From positions 176,879,039 to 176,943,038 of the forward strand of contig BTPG01000005.1 in NCBI GenBank assembly GCA_036245525.1: a stretch of DNA of 64,000 nt. The letters run 5' to 3'. This document shows positions 54,449-64,000 of this stretch, piece after piece; position 1 is the first letter of the stretch; the number at the start of each line of letters is the position of its first letter. The translations under genes were made by a program, and so were the position numbers. Source of the stretch: Semisulcospira habei (taxonomy: Eukaryota; Mollusca; Gastropoda; Semisulcospiridae). The notes under the pieces are model-generated. The model saw only the letters and a list, made by a program, of their open reading frames with translations. It did no database searches and had not been told where the DNA came from.

Positions 54449-56611
54449 TCTCTTGGCTTGACTTCGCGAACGAAGATTTTATAGGAGTTGCCCACGACGT
54501 CTGCAGGCTTGTTCGTGGCTGCGGAGGCCAATCCGAGACAGGCAGGTTCGACCGCAGTGGCTGCAGGGGAAGGTATGGCCAGGGTTCTGAGCTGCGGCAT
54601 CTCTGTTTTTTCTCCTGAGCCGCTTGTCCTTAAGGCTAGCTCTGTGAGAGTCCTCAAAGGAGACAGCTGCCTTGTAAATGGTGGAGCGCCAGGTGTCACG
54701 GTCGGCAGCAAGCGAAGACCACTGGTGGTGGTCGATTTGGCAGGCACTAAGTGACTTCTTGAGACAGTCTTTGTATCTCTTCTTTGGTGCCCCTCTGTCA
54801 CGGTGTCCAGTAGCAAGCTCGCCGAACAGGGTGATCTTTGGTAGGCGATGATCCTCCATCCTGGAGACATGCCCCGCCCAGCGGAGCTGTGTCCGCAGCA
54901 GCAAAGCCTCGATGCTCACAGTTTCAGCCTGTTCAAGGACCTCGACGTTGGTGACATAGTCACTCCAGTGAATGCCCAGGATGGTACGCAGGCAGCGCTG
55001 GTGGAAGCGTTCGAGGAGTCGTAGTTGGCTGCGGTAGAGGGCCCAGGACTCGGAACCATACAGCAGGGTGGTGAGGACCACAGCTCTGTACACGCTGATC
55101 TTGGTGCCTGTTTTCAGCTGTTGATTGTGCCACACCCGCTTGAAAAGTCGTCCGAAAGCGCTGTTCGCTTTTGCCAGCCTGCTGTCAAGCTCCTTGTCCA
55201 GCTTGGCGTCCGACGTGATAATGCAGCCAAGGTAAGTAAACTGGTGCACTGACTTTAGTTCAGACTCGCCAATGGTGATGTGAGGAGGGCGATACACTGT
55301 CTTGGGTGCCGGCTGATGGAGGACCTCTGTCTTTTTCAGACTGACCTCGAGTCCAAAGAGCTGGGCAGCATCTGCGAAGCAAGACGTGATGCGCTGCAGG
55401 ACTCTCTCTGTGTGTGCAACGAGGGCAGCATCATCAGCAAAAAGCAGCTCACGAATCAGTTGGTCTAGGGTTTTCGTGTGGGCCTGCAGTCGTCTGAGGT
55501 TGAACAGGCTGCCATCGAGACGATACCTGATGTACACTGCATCGTCATCATCGAGGTCCACTGTGGCCTGCTTCAACATCATGCTAAAAAAGATGGTGAA
55601 GAGGGTCGGTGCCAGCACGCAGCCCTGCTTTACGCCGTTGAGAATAGGGAATGGTTCCGAGAGGTCATTGTTGAGTCTGACCTGGCCTTGCTGGTCCTCG
55701 TGTAGCTGGACAATCATGTTGAGGAACTTTGGGGGACAGCCAAGTCGCTCCAGGATCTGCCACATGCCTTGCCTGCTCACAGTGTCGAACGCTTTTGTTA
55801 GGTCGACAAATGTTACGTACAGACCTTTGTTCTGCTCGCGGCACTTCTCCTGTAGCTGTCTCAGCACAAAGACCATATCGGTGGTGCTCCTGTTTGCTCT
55901 GAAGCCACACTGGCCCTCTGGGAGTTGGTCTTCAGCGATGGCAGGTACCAGCCGATTCAGGAGCAGCCTTGCAAGGATTTTCCCAGCAATGGACATCAGG
56001 GTAATTCCCCGATAGTTGGAACAGTCAGACTTCTCGCCTTTGTTCTTGTACAGGGTGATAACGACTGCATCACGGAGATCTTTTGGTAGTGTTCCTTCCT
56101 CCCAGCAGCAGAGAAAGAGGTCATGGAGCTTGTTGTGCAGTGCTGTGCCTCCATGTTTCCAGATCTCTGGCGGTATTCCATCGATGCCTGCTGCTTTGCC
56201 ACTCTTGAGCTGGTGGATGGCTGTGAGGGTCTCTTCAGCGGTGGGCGGTTCGTCCAACTCAACCTTTACTGGGAGGTGTGGGATTTGTAGGACGACTGCT
56301 TCTTGAACAGTGCGCTCAGCGCTGAAGAGGCTCTGAAAGTATTCCGACCAGCGGTTCAAGATGGAGGTATTATCTGTGAGGAGTGCCTGGCCATTTGCGC
56401 TTCGCAGGGGACTGGGTGGAGTGCAGTGTGCGCAGTACTGGCCCCACCCTTTAAACCCTTGGTTCATCTGCCATGGCCTAGCAAGCTGGGACGATGGCAT
56501 CGAGGTCCTCGGGTCGTAGGTTTTATATCAGACTGTCCTTGTCCTAGTCTCTGGCTCAAAAGCCTTCCCCGGAGACACGGGGGCTTTGATGTCAGGGGTT
56601 TCCTCCCTTAG
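54449..56611 (-). mobile_element. APE-type LINE, copy 2, with internal deletion and intact ends
   Basis: A 12-base target duplication GTTACCTCAAAA (54437-54448 and 56612-56623). Minus strand: 5' leader (about 56415-56611), then straight into the RT frame (about 56415-54479). The endonuclease and upper linker present in copy 1 (about 28917-30583) are missing. The RT is otherwise intact (NYRGITLMSIAGK, VTFVDLTKAFDTV, GVKQGCVLAPTLF, LFADDAALVAH), and the C-terminus keeps a C2H2-like finger (FPCSHCGRTC...H). Without an endonuclease it should not have moved on its own, yet it has both ends and a target duplication. Confidence 0.9.
54479..56500 (-). CDS. LINE copy 2 reverse transcriptase with C-terminal zinc finger
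   Basis: The open frame of 673 codons runs from the deletion junction to the natural stop. All seven RT blocks are present, with the catalytic FADD box. The last 45 residues contain a Cys-x2-Cys...His finger and a basic end, typical of this LINE family. The N-terminal ~30 codons are translated leader sequence, not true protein. Compared with copy 1 there is no frameshift. It probably derives from an active source element. Confidence 0.85.
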   Translation of the reverse strand: MPSSQLARPWQMNQGFKGWGQYCAHCTPPSPLRSANGQALLTDNTSILNRWSEYFQSLFSAERTVQEAVVLQIPHLPVKVELDEPPTAEETLTAIHQLKSGKAAGIDGIPPEIWKHGGTALHNKLHDLFLCCWEEGTLPKDLRDAVVITLYKNKGEKSDCSNYRGITLMSIAGKILARLLLNRLVPAIAEDQLPEGQCGFRANRSTTDMVFVLRQLQEKCREQNKGLYVTFVDLTKAFDTVSRQGMWQILERLGCPPKFLNMIVQLHEDQQGQVRLNNDLSEPFPILNGVKQGCVLAPTLFTIFFSMMLKQATVDLDDDDAVYIRYRLDGSLFNLRRLQAHTKTLDQLIRELLFADDAALVAHTERVLQRITSCFADAAQLFGLEVSLKKTEVLHQPAPKTVYRPPHITIGESELKSVHQFTYLGCIITSDAKLDKELDSRLAKANSAFGRLFKRVWHNQQLKTGTKISVYRAVVLTTLLYGSESWALYRSQLRLLERFHQRCLRTILGIHWSDYVTNVEVLEQAETVSIEALLLRTQLRWAGHVSRMEDHRLPKITLFGELATGHRDRGAPKKRYKDCLKKSLSACQIDHHQWSSLAADRDTWRSTIYKAAVSFEDSHRASLKDKRLRRKNRDAAAQNPGHTFPCSHCGRTCLSRIGLRSHEQACRRRGQLL

Positions 56612-56623
56612 GTTACCTCAAAA

Positions 56624-57105
56624 TACTAACAAGGCAAACTGTGTGCACGTGCTAAACGGGTTCGGATGTCTCGTACTGGTGTTAAGAAAGCAATACAATT
56701 AACTTCAACAGTGCCAGAAGTATGTCGCATTTTGTTCATTAGAAACATTTTTATTGTTTTCAATAACTTGCAATGTATGTTTGCAAACTTTGACTTACTG
56801 AGATTCACACATGTTGAAACTTAGGAATGTGTTGTCAAGACACCAGAATCAGACAGTTAAAGGGAGGGGGGGGGGGGGGGGGGAGGAGTGAGGCAGAACT
56901 AACAAGGACTTACCATCACAGTGTCATACCTCAGCCACTCATTAATTTGGTATCATTTGGAGTTAGAGCTAGGTCCCAAAAACTTATAATGTAGCCATTA
57001 TCTAGTGTAACTTGACGCTCATCCAAGAAAAACAAACATACAGTATAAAACTATAATAGTATGTGTTGTTGCACATCACAAATTTGTTATTCTGTTGCTG
57101 TGTAG
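56624..57105. other. NRBP1 intron 1 remainder
   Basis: No gene is seen. A poly-G run lies at 56863-56883. Confidence 0.5.
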
Positions 57106-57228
57106 GTTGAACAGCGTGATGTTCCAGGCATTGACAATGCGTTTCTTGCTATGGATGTCGAGGAGGGTGTGGAGGTTGTCTGGAATGAAGTCCAGTTTTC
57201 AGAAAAGAGAAACTTCAAAGCTCAACAG
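57106..57228 (+). CDS. NRBP1: NRBP1 exon 2 (start of pseudokinase domain)
   Basis: This 41-codon exon has acceptor GCTGTGTAG and donor GTAATT, phase 0 on both sides. It reads VEQRDVPGIDNAFLAMD, then EEGVEVVWNEVQFSE, the first strands of the NRBP pseudokinase domain. The remaining kinase-like domain was not found between 57229 and 64000, so intron 2 is at least 6.8 kb and the gene continues off the right edge. A LINE copy (54449-56611) sits in intron 1 and a DNA transposon (57620-61652) in intron 2. The exon itself has no damage. Confidence 0.92.
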
Positions 57229-57296
57229 GTAATTAAGCAAACCATGTAATGAGTTTGCAACATTTTTATATTATTATTAGATACTGTTATCAAGGG

Positions 57297-57408
57297 CTCT
57301 TCATTTCACACCTGTTGGCACAGAGTTCTGGCCAGATGGTGCGCATAACTTAGTTGACATTGAGTTGACAATTTCAATGATTGATAATGATATGATTGAG
57401 GTGTGAGT
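57297..57408 (+). CDS. Possible relic of the same terminal-exon module
   Basis: A frame following an AG (TATTATTATTAG) reads ALHFTPVGTEFWPDGAHNLV then DIELTISMIDNDMIEV and a stop. The order (hydrophobic-F-P, FWPD, D-I, then an Ile-rich strand) recalls the terminal exons at 37162 and 60080, but similarity is weak. It lies in NRBP1 intron 2, outside the neighbouring transposon's ends. Confidence 0.2.
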
Positions 57409-58077
57409 GACTTCTTTTTGATCCTTTTGATAATTACAGTACATAAACTTCATATTTTCCAAAATTCAACATGATGCTTGTGATTGTTAATTGTCTGTAT
57501 CCATCATTCCATGTTATTGCTGATGTAGCAAAATTGTAACTTGAGCTCTGCTGGATAAATGTTAGAAATTTATTTATGTGATATCACTCTGGTCCAGCTT
57601 ATATTATAAAGTTATATATGAGTTCATCTACAGTACTGAGCACCAAAAGTGGGAAAATAGGATAAAATTTAAAAAAAATGCTACAGATGAAACAATGCCA
57701 TTTTTAGACACGTCTGACAAAGTATAATACAAATCGAAAAAAGAAAATAATCTTTTCTGTGTTGACACAATTGAGGATCGACTGAGGGGGGTATGATTCC
57801 CGTTTCAGATGCACCATAGGGACACATGCAATGCACCCACTCTAATTAAATTTAATATGCACCATTTTGTGAACATGTAATGTTCAGTCAAAGAGTAAAT
57901 ATACTTTTTGAGATGATTTTAGAAAATAAATCACGTCGTACCAAATCATTTCACCACAAAAGCAAGAACAGCTGTTTTCCAGTAGTCAAGCACCAGCAAG
58001 GTATAAAACAAGTGAAACAATATGGGAACCAAAAACAATAAAATTATAATAGTTGCATCTCCTAAATATTACACTTG

Positions 58078-59499
58078 CAGGGCCTCAGATCCACGAGGGC
58101 TTCAATAGGACATTTGTCCTGAACAACATTGGTTCAATAGGTCATTTGTCCTGCCTGAGAAAAACCAATAGGACATTTTTGTCCTCAAACCATTGAATCA
58201 ATAAGACATTTTGGTACACAAAATTTTTTATGTTTATTGAATATATGAGAAAAAATAAATAATTTAAAAGCATTGGTTATTTCACAGACACACACACACA
58301 CACACACAGCTTGGTATTTGTTCGGTCAGTGGACTCGTCGACTTTGAGAGTGACAACATGAGAGTTTTCAATGTGTTCTGCCACTTGTGTTTCGATAGTG
58401 TCAGACATTGCCTTCAAAAATTTATAGAATGATTCAGTGCTTTCATATTTTGTTGACTCTGAGATTTAATTTGTTTGACAAATGGTGTTTCCACGGACTT
58501 CAGCAAGTTGAGCAATGACTTGAATTTACTGCATGCTAAATTCTCCTTGATAATCCAGTATGCAGCTCGTATGGCAACTGCAGCCCCTTTCTCTTGAGCA
58601 GATAGAAGGTGGATCGCTATCTCTTCAGTGTTTTTCTGAAAGGCAGGAACTTTCAAGCTGTCCCTGTGTTCTTTTGTTACTTCATGGTCTGAAAGCGCCG
58701 ACTTGCGAAAATTGATGCATCCGCTTGTGAAGGCATTTTTCATGTTTCCATTGTTAATGCAGGCAGTGCAAAACATCTTTTCGTTCTCATAACGTAACCA
58801 TTTAAAAGAAAGTGTCCACGCTTGCACAAACTTTCTAGTAGTAGTGGATTCTTCTTTTTCGGCTGGTTCTGCCTGTTTTGTTTGTGCATTATCACACGAT
58901 GTAGATGGCTGTGGATCGGGAGCGTCGCCGGTCATATCTAGATCTATCACATCTCTCACCTCTCTTCTTTCTTCTTCTGTTGCTTGAGAAGCGCTTGTTT
59001 GGTCAGATGCATTAGTTTCTTCTCTCACATCTTTAACGGTTTTACCAAAACCGAAGTTTTTCAGCTGTTGCTGCTTTGAATCAGCTTTTATTTTCTTTTT
59101 CGGAGGCATCGCCAGTCGGATTCGCGAGTATCGAAAACGAAAGCTGTGTAAGGGAAACCACTCTGCGCATGACAACCAACCAGTGCATGGTTACGACTGC
59201 TGGTGCAGACGCACTAACTAAGCCTATCCTTTATCGATCGGTTTCGCAAAGAGGAAAGGGCGAGTGCACTAGGCTAGTCCTTTTTCAAGTTGAATGTCGC
59301 GATGTAGGCCTAACGGCCAGTAACGGGTAACGCAGTTATTAAAATGAACGATGTCCGGCCTTTACGCAGCTTCGATCGGACAATGACCGCCTTCATTAAA
59401 AAGCAATAAGACATTTGACAGATTGAAGGCAAATTTAATAGGACATTTGGATTTTTTATCGGACAATTGTCCGATGTCCGACGTGGATCTGAGGCCCTG
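58078..59499 (-). mobile_element. hAT-type transposon, internally deleted
   Basis: Perfect 18-base terminal inverted repeats CAGGGCCTCAGATCCACG; the CAGGG start is typical of hAT. The flanking direct repeat visible is CACTTG (6 bases). Subterminal AATAGGACATTTGTCC-type words occur at least five times near the left end and twice near the right. It is inserted in the transposon at 57620-61652. Confidence 0.88.
58414..59109 (-). pseudogene. hAT transposase fragment with TTF-type zinc finger
   Basis: ATG at 59109 (MPPKKKIK) opens a 231-residue frame. It has a Ser/Glu-rich N-terminus, then a BED/TTF-like zinc-binding region: WLRYENEKMFCTACI, FTSGCINFRKSALSDHEVTK and EHRDSL, with the Cys-x2-Cys and His-x(n)-His spacing seen in ZMYM/ZNF862-like hAT proteins. 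After the stop at 58414 another frame continues for ~45 codons to VTLKVDESTDRTNT, which is the first catalytic Asp region of hAT transposases. It is then cut off at a GT repeat (58291-58308). The DDE core and dimerisation region are gone, so this copy cannot encode a working enzyme. Confidence 0.85.
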
Positions 59500-60079
59500 C
59501 ACTTGTTAGGTATGACGTTTCAGATGCCACGGGACACCATGAATGAAAAAACACTTGTTATTACGTGTCATTTCCAGTTGTTCTGGTCTGGGGGACATGC
59601 AGTCATTGATAGCATACGATACCTCATAAAATATAGGTATACAGAAAAAATATTGTAAACACTAATGGTAATGGTAGGCAGTTTGATCAGGATTGGCTTC
59701 TATATTTACCAATGTTACTAGAGGTGTGAAAGTGTGGGTCTGAGGGTATAGAGGTACAAGGCTTGTGTACACAAGATGAATGATTATTTGCAATGTACTT
59801 GTTGAGTTTTGTGTGTATTAATGAATGCTTTAGTTGAACTTTTTATAAAATAAGTGAACGTGTTAGAAAATTAAATGTACAATAAAACAAAACAAAAAGA
59901 ACACCCAAAAAAGATTTTGGGGGTGTCTGTAAATATGAACAGTCGCACACACACACATGCAAATGATCCAATGAATACAGTTCATCATTTATTGTAAATA
60001 TATGTGAAAAATAAAACCAGATAAGAAATTTAAAAAAAAAAAAAAACACTCATCAAAGCTTTGGCAGAAACACAGCTCA

Positions 60080-60282
60080 TCAAAAATCATAACCTTCCAC
60101 CCTCCATTCCTTCATACTGTTGCAACTCAAGGGAACAAGACCAACTTTAGCTATTATCATGTCCATGGACACGATCTGCACATCAGCAACTGCTGGGTAC
60201 ACAAAGAATGTCTTCTTTGTTGTGTGGGGATGTAAAAATCTGATGTAGCGCGTGTCCTTGTCAATATATTCTGTGACCACTC
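60080..60282 (-). CDS. Terminal exon of the second transposon, paralogous to 37162-37358
   Basis: An acceptor TTTATGTGTGCAG (ending at 60283), then GVVTEYIDKDTRYIRFLHPH, FFVYPAVADVQIVSMDMIIA and KEWRVEGYDF, with stop at 60080. Length (67 codons), phase and order match the exon at 37162-37358, with about a third of residues shared by eye. Both are last exons. No function is assigned. Confidence 0.7.
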
Positions 60283-60937
60283 CTGCACACATAAAGAACA
60301 GAAGTATCATTTTAAAAACTGCCAAGTCAGGCCCCAAATCAAAATCATTTAAAGAAGGAAAGAAAAAGTTTGGTCAAATATAAACAAAAAGTTTATGATT
60401 TAGTCTTTTCACAATCCTAAAAGTCTGCACGTTCATATTTCTGGTGCTGCATGGGACTTTACACACAAATGCAATCGTGACATCCCATGACACGTCCTAA
60501 ACAAACTTCACCTAACTCAGAATTTTTTTTAGGTTTTAAGGCATTTAGAAAAAAATCACTACACGATTGATAAACACTATGCATAATAATAGTCCTTGCA
60601 CACAAGATTAATTTTGGTGCTGTGTCAGATTTGTTTAAAAATGATGAAAATGTCCCAAAATTCATTACCGATGTTCCACGAGACACAGAGAGTAAACGTA
60701 AGCACAGTCTATTTAAAAACTGTTATTTCCTATAAAAATACAAACATGCAAATAATAATGATTTAGATTGAGGCATGGAACATAAAAGAATATAAAAATG
60801 ACAACCTGTAATGCAGATGATCCAAGATACTTGGTAACAGTTGGAGATTCAAACCGTATGAGGCGCACGCGTTTCAGGCGCATGGTGGTCGGGAGTCTGG
60901 ACGCGTCACTGTTTTTTGCGTACCAGGGCTAAAATGT

Positions 60938-61249
60938 CTATGGATTTTCTGTGTAAAAGTCATCAGTTTGTGTGGAATTTGCTAGGGAATTCCCACAACA
61001 CAAGCAAACTGGTCTGAAAGCGAGGTTTGAATGAGTTTCTGCGATTGTTTTGGAAGGCGTTTCAGACGTGACATTTGGGACATCGCAGAATAAAAAATTC
61101 TCAGCATCCAAATCCTTCGAATATTTGTAACCTATTATGGTGCAAAATGAAGTATTTTGGGTATAGTTTGTTGATGCACATAGTGGACAAGTGGATCTTA
61201 TCTTGTTGCCGACTTTGGAAAAGTGAAAAAATATGTTGCAGTGGGACAC
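60938..61249 (-). CDS. Cys-rich open frame, possible exon of the second transposon
   Basis: The frame contains STCPLCASTNYTQNTSFC and later VCLCCGNS, giving CxxC pairs that could bind zinc, and ends TDDFYTENP. It is upstream (on the minus strand) of the terminal exon. No donor site at its end is convincing, because it runs to a stop at 60938. It may be a separate short protein or chance. Confidence 0.3.
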   Translation of the reverse strand: MSHCNIFFHFSKVGNKIRSTCPLCASTNYTQNTSFCTIIGYKYSKDLDAENFLFCDVPNVTSETPSKTIAETHSNLAFRPVCLCCGNSLANSTQTDDFYTENP

Positions 61250-61656
61250 TTCCTTATGCGTCTAAAACGCCACTTTTCGTCCATAAGTGTGTCAATATCC
61301 AGTTCTAAAGTGAAAAAAAAGTTTAGCACTGATTTTTGAATGTATGAAGCCTAAATTAAAAAAATAATTTCTTGTAATGATGCACTGAGGTAGTCACAAT
61401 CTTCATTGAATCTGAGTTCACCCACTGATACCGTTCCCCCTTAGGGAAGTCATTTTGGGTCACTATTTCAACATTTTATTATCAGTTCACAATTAAATTT
61501 ATCATGCAGATAGCCCAAAATATACAAATTTATACATTAACATTATATTAATGCATTGCAACAACAGAAATGTCACTACATGCCTTATTTTGATCAAAAT
61601 CTGAATAGCACCACACTGACCCCTTATGGTGCTCAGTGCTGTAGATGAACTCATAT

Positions 61657-62695
61657 CTCATACGCTGAGATTTAGTACTAGTAGTGTTAGGATGAATCTG
61701 TTGTCCTCCAGTTCTTAAGGTTATGTCATTGGTCCATGATCCTTTTTGCCTTACTTTGGATACCAAATATTAGTCCTTATACTGTCCTCCATCCATTGTC
61801 CATCCTTTATGCGTTGCAGACTTTGACATTTTGATTTTCATTTTCTTTGACTCGAGTTAAAATTAAACAGAGAAGGAGACTTTGTTTTTCAAGGTAGATA
61901 AATTTATAAATTAAATGTTAGAAGTTCATGGGGAAAAGAGTTTATTTTGTGCAATCTGATGAAGTTTAGAGGCGAAAATGTGTGATTTGTTTGCATTTGC
62001 AGTCCCTGCTTGAGCTCTTCTGGTATTTTCTTAATTGGCTTTTGTTACTTCTGTTTGGAACACTGCATTTTGTTGAGACACAAATCTATGTTTGTAAAAG
62101 AGGAGATCAAATTCTGTACACAATGGTAATAAGTTGAATTAAAAAGTTATCAGAATGGTTATATTTTCTGTGTGTAAATGCCGCGAACACATCTCATAGT
62201 CATAAGTTGTGTCAGCAGCATTTTGTAACCCATTGCCTGCCTTTGTCGAAATGCCTGTTGGCTTTTGGCACATTCTTGTTTCTCATCAACTGTATCGATA
62301 TCTGCTTTTAATGTTTCATCACCAAAAAAACCCAAAAAAAAACAACCAACAACAAAAAATGGTTCAATGGGGTTACATGGTTTTTGTTCAAGACTTGAAA
62401 ATTTTTCACGTAATAACTTGGTCTTACTTTTTTATATATTTTTTAAAGCATTTTTATTTTATTTTATTATTTATCAATATCATTGAATAACACGCATCAT
62501 GAGGTGTGGGATGAAAGCTCAAAAATCAGTTTGCTGTTTCTTTTTGTTATTGTTTCATGTTTTAATTTAAAAGTTATCCGGTCAATGGCACCCTTATATT
62601 TCTCTTTCGCTGGATTTTTTTAAAATTTAACCTTCGCTGTACTTCATGTTGAAACTTACTATTTGCACTTCCTGGTAACCCCCCCCCCCCCCCCC

Positions 62696-62735
<40 letters not shown>

Positions 62736-63738
62736 CATACCACTCATAATTTTTAAGACCAAATTTCCATGCTGCGCGGTGCACTGCTGGCCATGTCTGA
62801 CATGTATACATACCGGTATGCAAGCCGAAACCAGAGATTGTGTACACAGTCCCAGCTGAATTCAGTGGCTTACAAACTATTTCTAACATACGGCCGCACA
62901 CATACATGCATACTTACATTCGCAGTCCCAGTTCCGTTTTCATGGTCTGTATGCACTGTGTATACGCACATAAGTGTACCAACCACTCGTCCGCATGCAT
63001 TTCAATTGCTCTATTGTGCCATCATACCTTCTCAGTGCATGGACAAGGATGTGCACGTAATATAGACAAAATAACATAATTGTATGTTATGGAATGCAAA
63101 CATGACATGCACATAACCTTTACCTATGGTGGTAAATCAATCAATACATTTTGGAAAAAAATCCATAAGACTTTCTTAGCTGCATTGTGTGTGCTGGCAC
63201 TGCAGAGTTTCTTCTCCAACTAAACATGTCAGTTTCAGATGGACAGTGCCAGACTGGATCCCACACTGGACACTTATGAATTACACACATTCTTTCCCCT
63301 GAGTGTGTATTGTTATCGGCCAGTGATACCATCTGCGGTGATGTAAACATGCTCAGAACCATGTGTTGGGAAAGGCAGTTGCTCATGGGGACATTAATCG
63401 CCACAAAGTGCAAATAAGATTTGATTTTGAATGTTAATACATGTAGTTCCATTTCTTATTAAGGAAATTAAACGTTTTGAGTTTGACAATGATGCCATAT
63501 TTACATATGTAATTTATCTATTTGAGGAATGTAATTTATGTATTTGAGGAATATCTGTACAATACAGTGTATTAAACTGAAGTATAAACAATGAGAGAGA
63601 TATCAGTATAAGTGTGGGGCACTTTTGCCCCATGAAATACATGTACGATGAAGTTTAATGGTGCATTAAAAAAAAAATCTGTTTACTTAATAAAAGAATA
63701 CTGGTAGTGGCATTTTAGGTACAGTTAGCATTGAATCG
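61657..63738. other. NRBP1 intron 2, low-complexity runs only
   Basis: No exon is recognised. A C run followed by an A run (about 62679-62731) would make artificial frames on the minus strand. A 4-base/poly-T-rich stretch lies around 62430-62480. Confidence 0.5.
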
Positions 63739-63862
63739 CCTGTGTTGGGTTACTTCGAGGGTTACATTGTGGTATTGTAGTCCAATGAAGATGATTAACA
63801 GACCGATAATCGGCATCAGAGGACTACAAACCATGATGTAACCCGGAAGTAACCCAACACAG
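63739..63862. mobile_element. Short palindromic MITE
   Basis: CTGTGTTGGGTTACTTC and GGGTTACAT blocks at 63740-63775 recur inverted at 63826-63861. Total length is about 123 bases. No target duplication is evident. Confidence 0.75.
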
Positions 63863-64000
63863 ATGGTTCAAAGCCATTGTCGTTAAGTCTAAATTAGGCA
63901 CAATTTGAAGCCTCGAATGTGCGTCTGACGTCAGGAGTAAAACGCCAAATTTCTGACATCAAACTGTATTTTCTGGGAAACACACAGGGGACACGACTCT

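Larger units (their letters stand above)
57620..61652 (-). mobile_element. Second DNA transposon of the same apparent family
   Basis: The ends are GAGTTCATCTACAGTACTGA and its complement with one mismatch over 26 bases. The target duplication is ATAT (57616-57619 and 61653-61656). Removing the inserted hAT (58078-59499) leaves about 2.6 kb. The minus strand carries the terminal exon at 60080-60282 that is paralogous to the one in the 15.5-kb element, and perhaps the Cys-rich frame at 60938-61249. Words of the type GTTTCAGATGC-CCA-GGGACACC recur near both ends. Shared start (GAGT), 4-base duplication and shared exon tie it to the larger element. Confidence 0.75.

Noticed and set aside
62574..62907. 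Minus-strand frames with poly-Phe and poly-Gly
   Set aside because: Translated from the C and A runs near 62680-62731.
1..64000. tRNA, rRNA or other structured RNA genes
   Set aside because: No cloverleaf or rRNA-like sequence was recognised by eye; a covariance-model scan would be needed to exclude them.

Overview
This window is animal nuclear DNA, with split genes, GT-AG introns and a very dense load of nested transposons. There are no bacterial operons and no prokaryotic-style genes. The transposon repertoire (short tRNA-less retroposons ending in CAATCA, RTE/CR1/I-type LINEs, a DIRS element, hAT and pogo-like elements) suggests a marine mollusc, probably a gastropod. That taxon call is inference from memory and is not shown by any marker gene.

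Two host genes are recognisable, and they stand head to head. On the minus strand, five exons (53664-53774, 52201-52276, 26525-26719, 17597-18336, 2335-2510) encode the N-terminal half of the nuclear PP2C phosphatase PPM1G. All splice phases join correctly, and the gene continues off the left edge. On the plus strand, two exons (54159-54302, 57106-57228) begin the pseudokinase gene NRBP1, which continues off the right edge. Only 384 bases separate the two start codons, so they probably share a divergent promoter. The two genes are also divergent neighbours on human chromosome 2p23, as I recall it, so this looks like old microsynteny.

Nearly everything else is mobile DNA inside the PPM1G and NRBP1 introns. 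Intron 4 (2.5-17.6 kb) holds LINE pieces, a pogo-like MITE, a SINE pair, foldback elements and R1 repeats (about 155-base units). Intron 3 (18.3-26.5 kb) holds a DIRS-type tyrosine-recombinase retrotransposon with terminal inverted repeats and an internal complementary region, itself split by an RTE-type LINE. Intron 2 (26.7-52.2 kb) holds a full-length LINE, an RNase-H LINE fragment, a 15.5-kb DNA transposon and a CR1/L2-like LINE. Intron 1 holds a foldback element. NRBP1 intron 1 holds a second copy of the full-length LINE family, and NRBP1 intron 2 holds another DNA transposon with a hAT element inside it.

The most novel signal is a DNA-transposon family that I cannot place in a known superfamily. 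The large element (33526-49037) starts and ends with GAGTCATTCCACACT, has a 4-base target duplication (TTGT), and contains an internally deleted copy of itself (43210-45773, target duplication TTGA). A second, divergent element (57620-61652, ends GAGTTCATCTACAG, duplication ATAT) carries a homologous last exon with the same intron phase. Each element also carries its own dense array of a roughly 20-base word, many of which begin GGTGT or TGTCGC. Such arrays resemble subterminal transposase-binding repeats.
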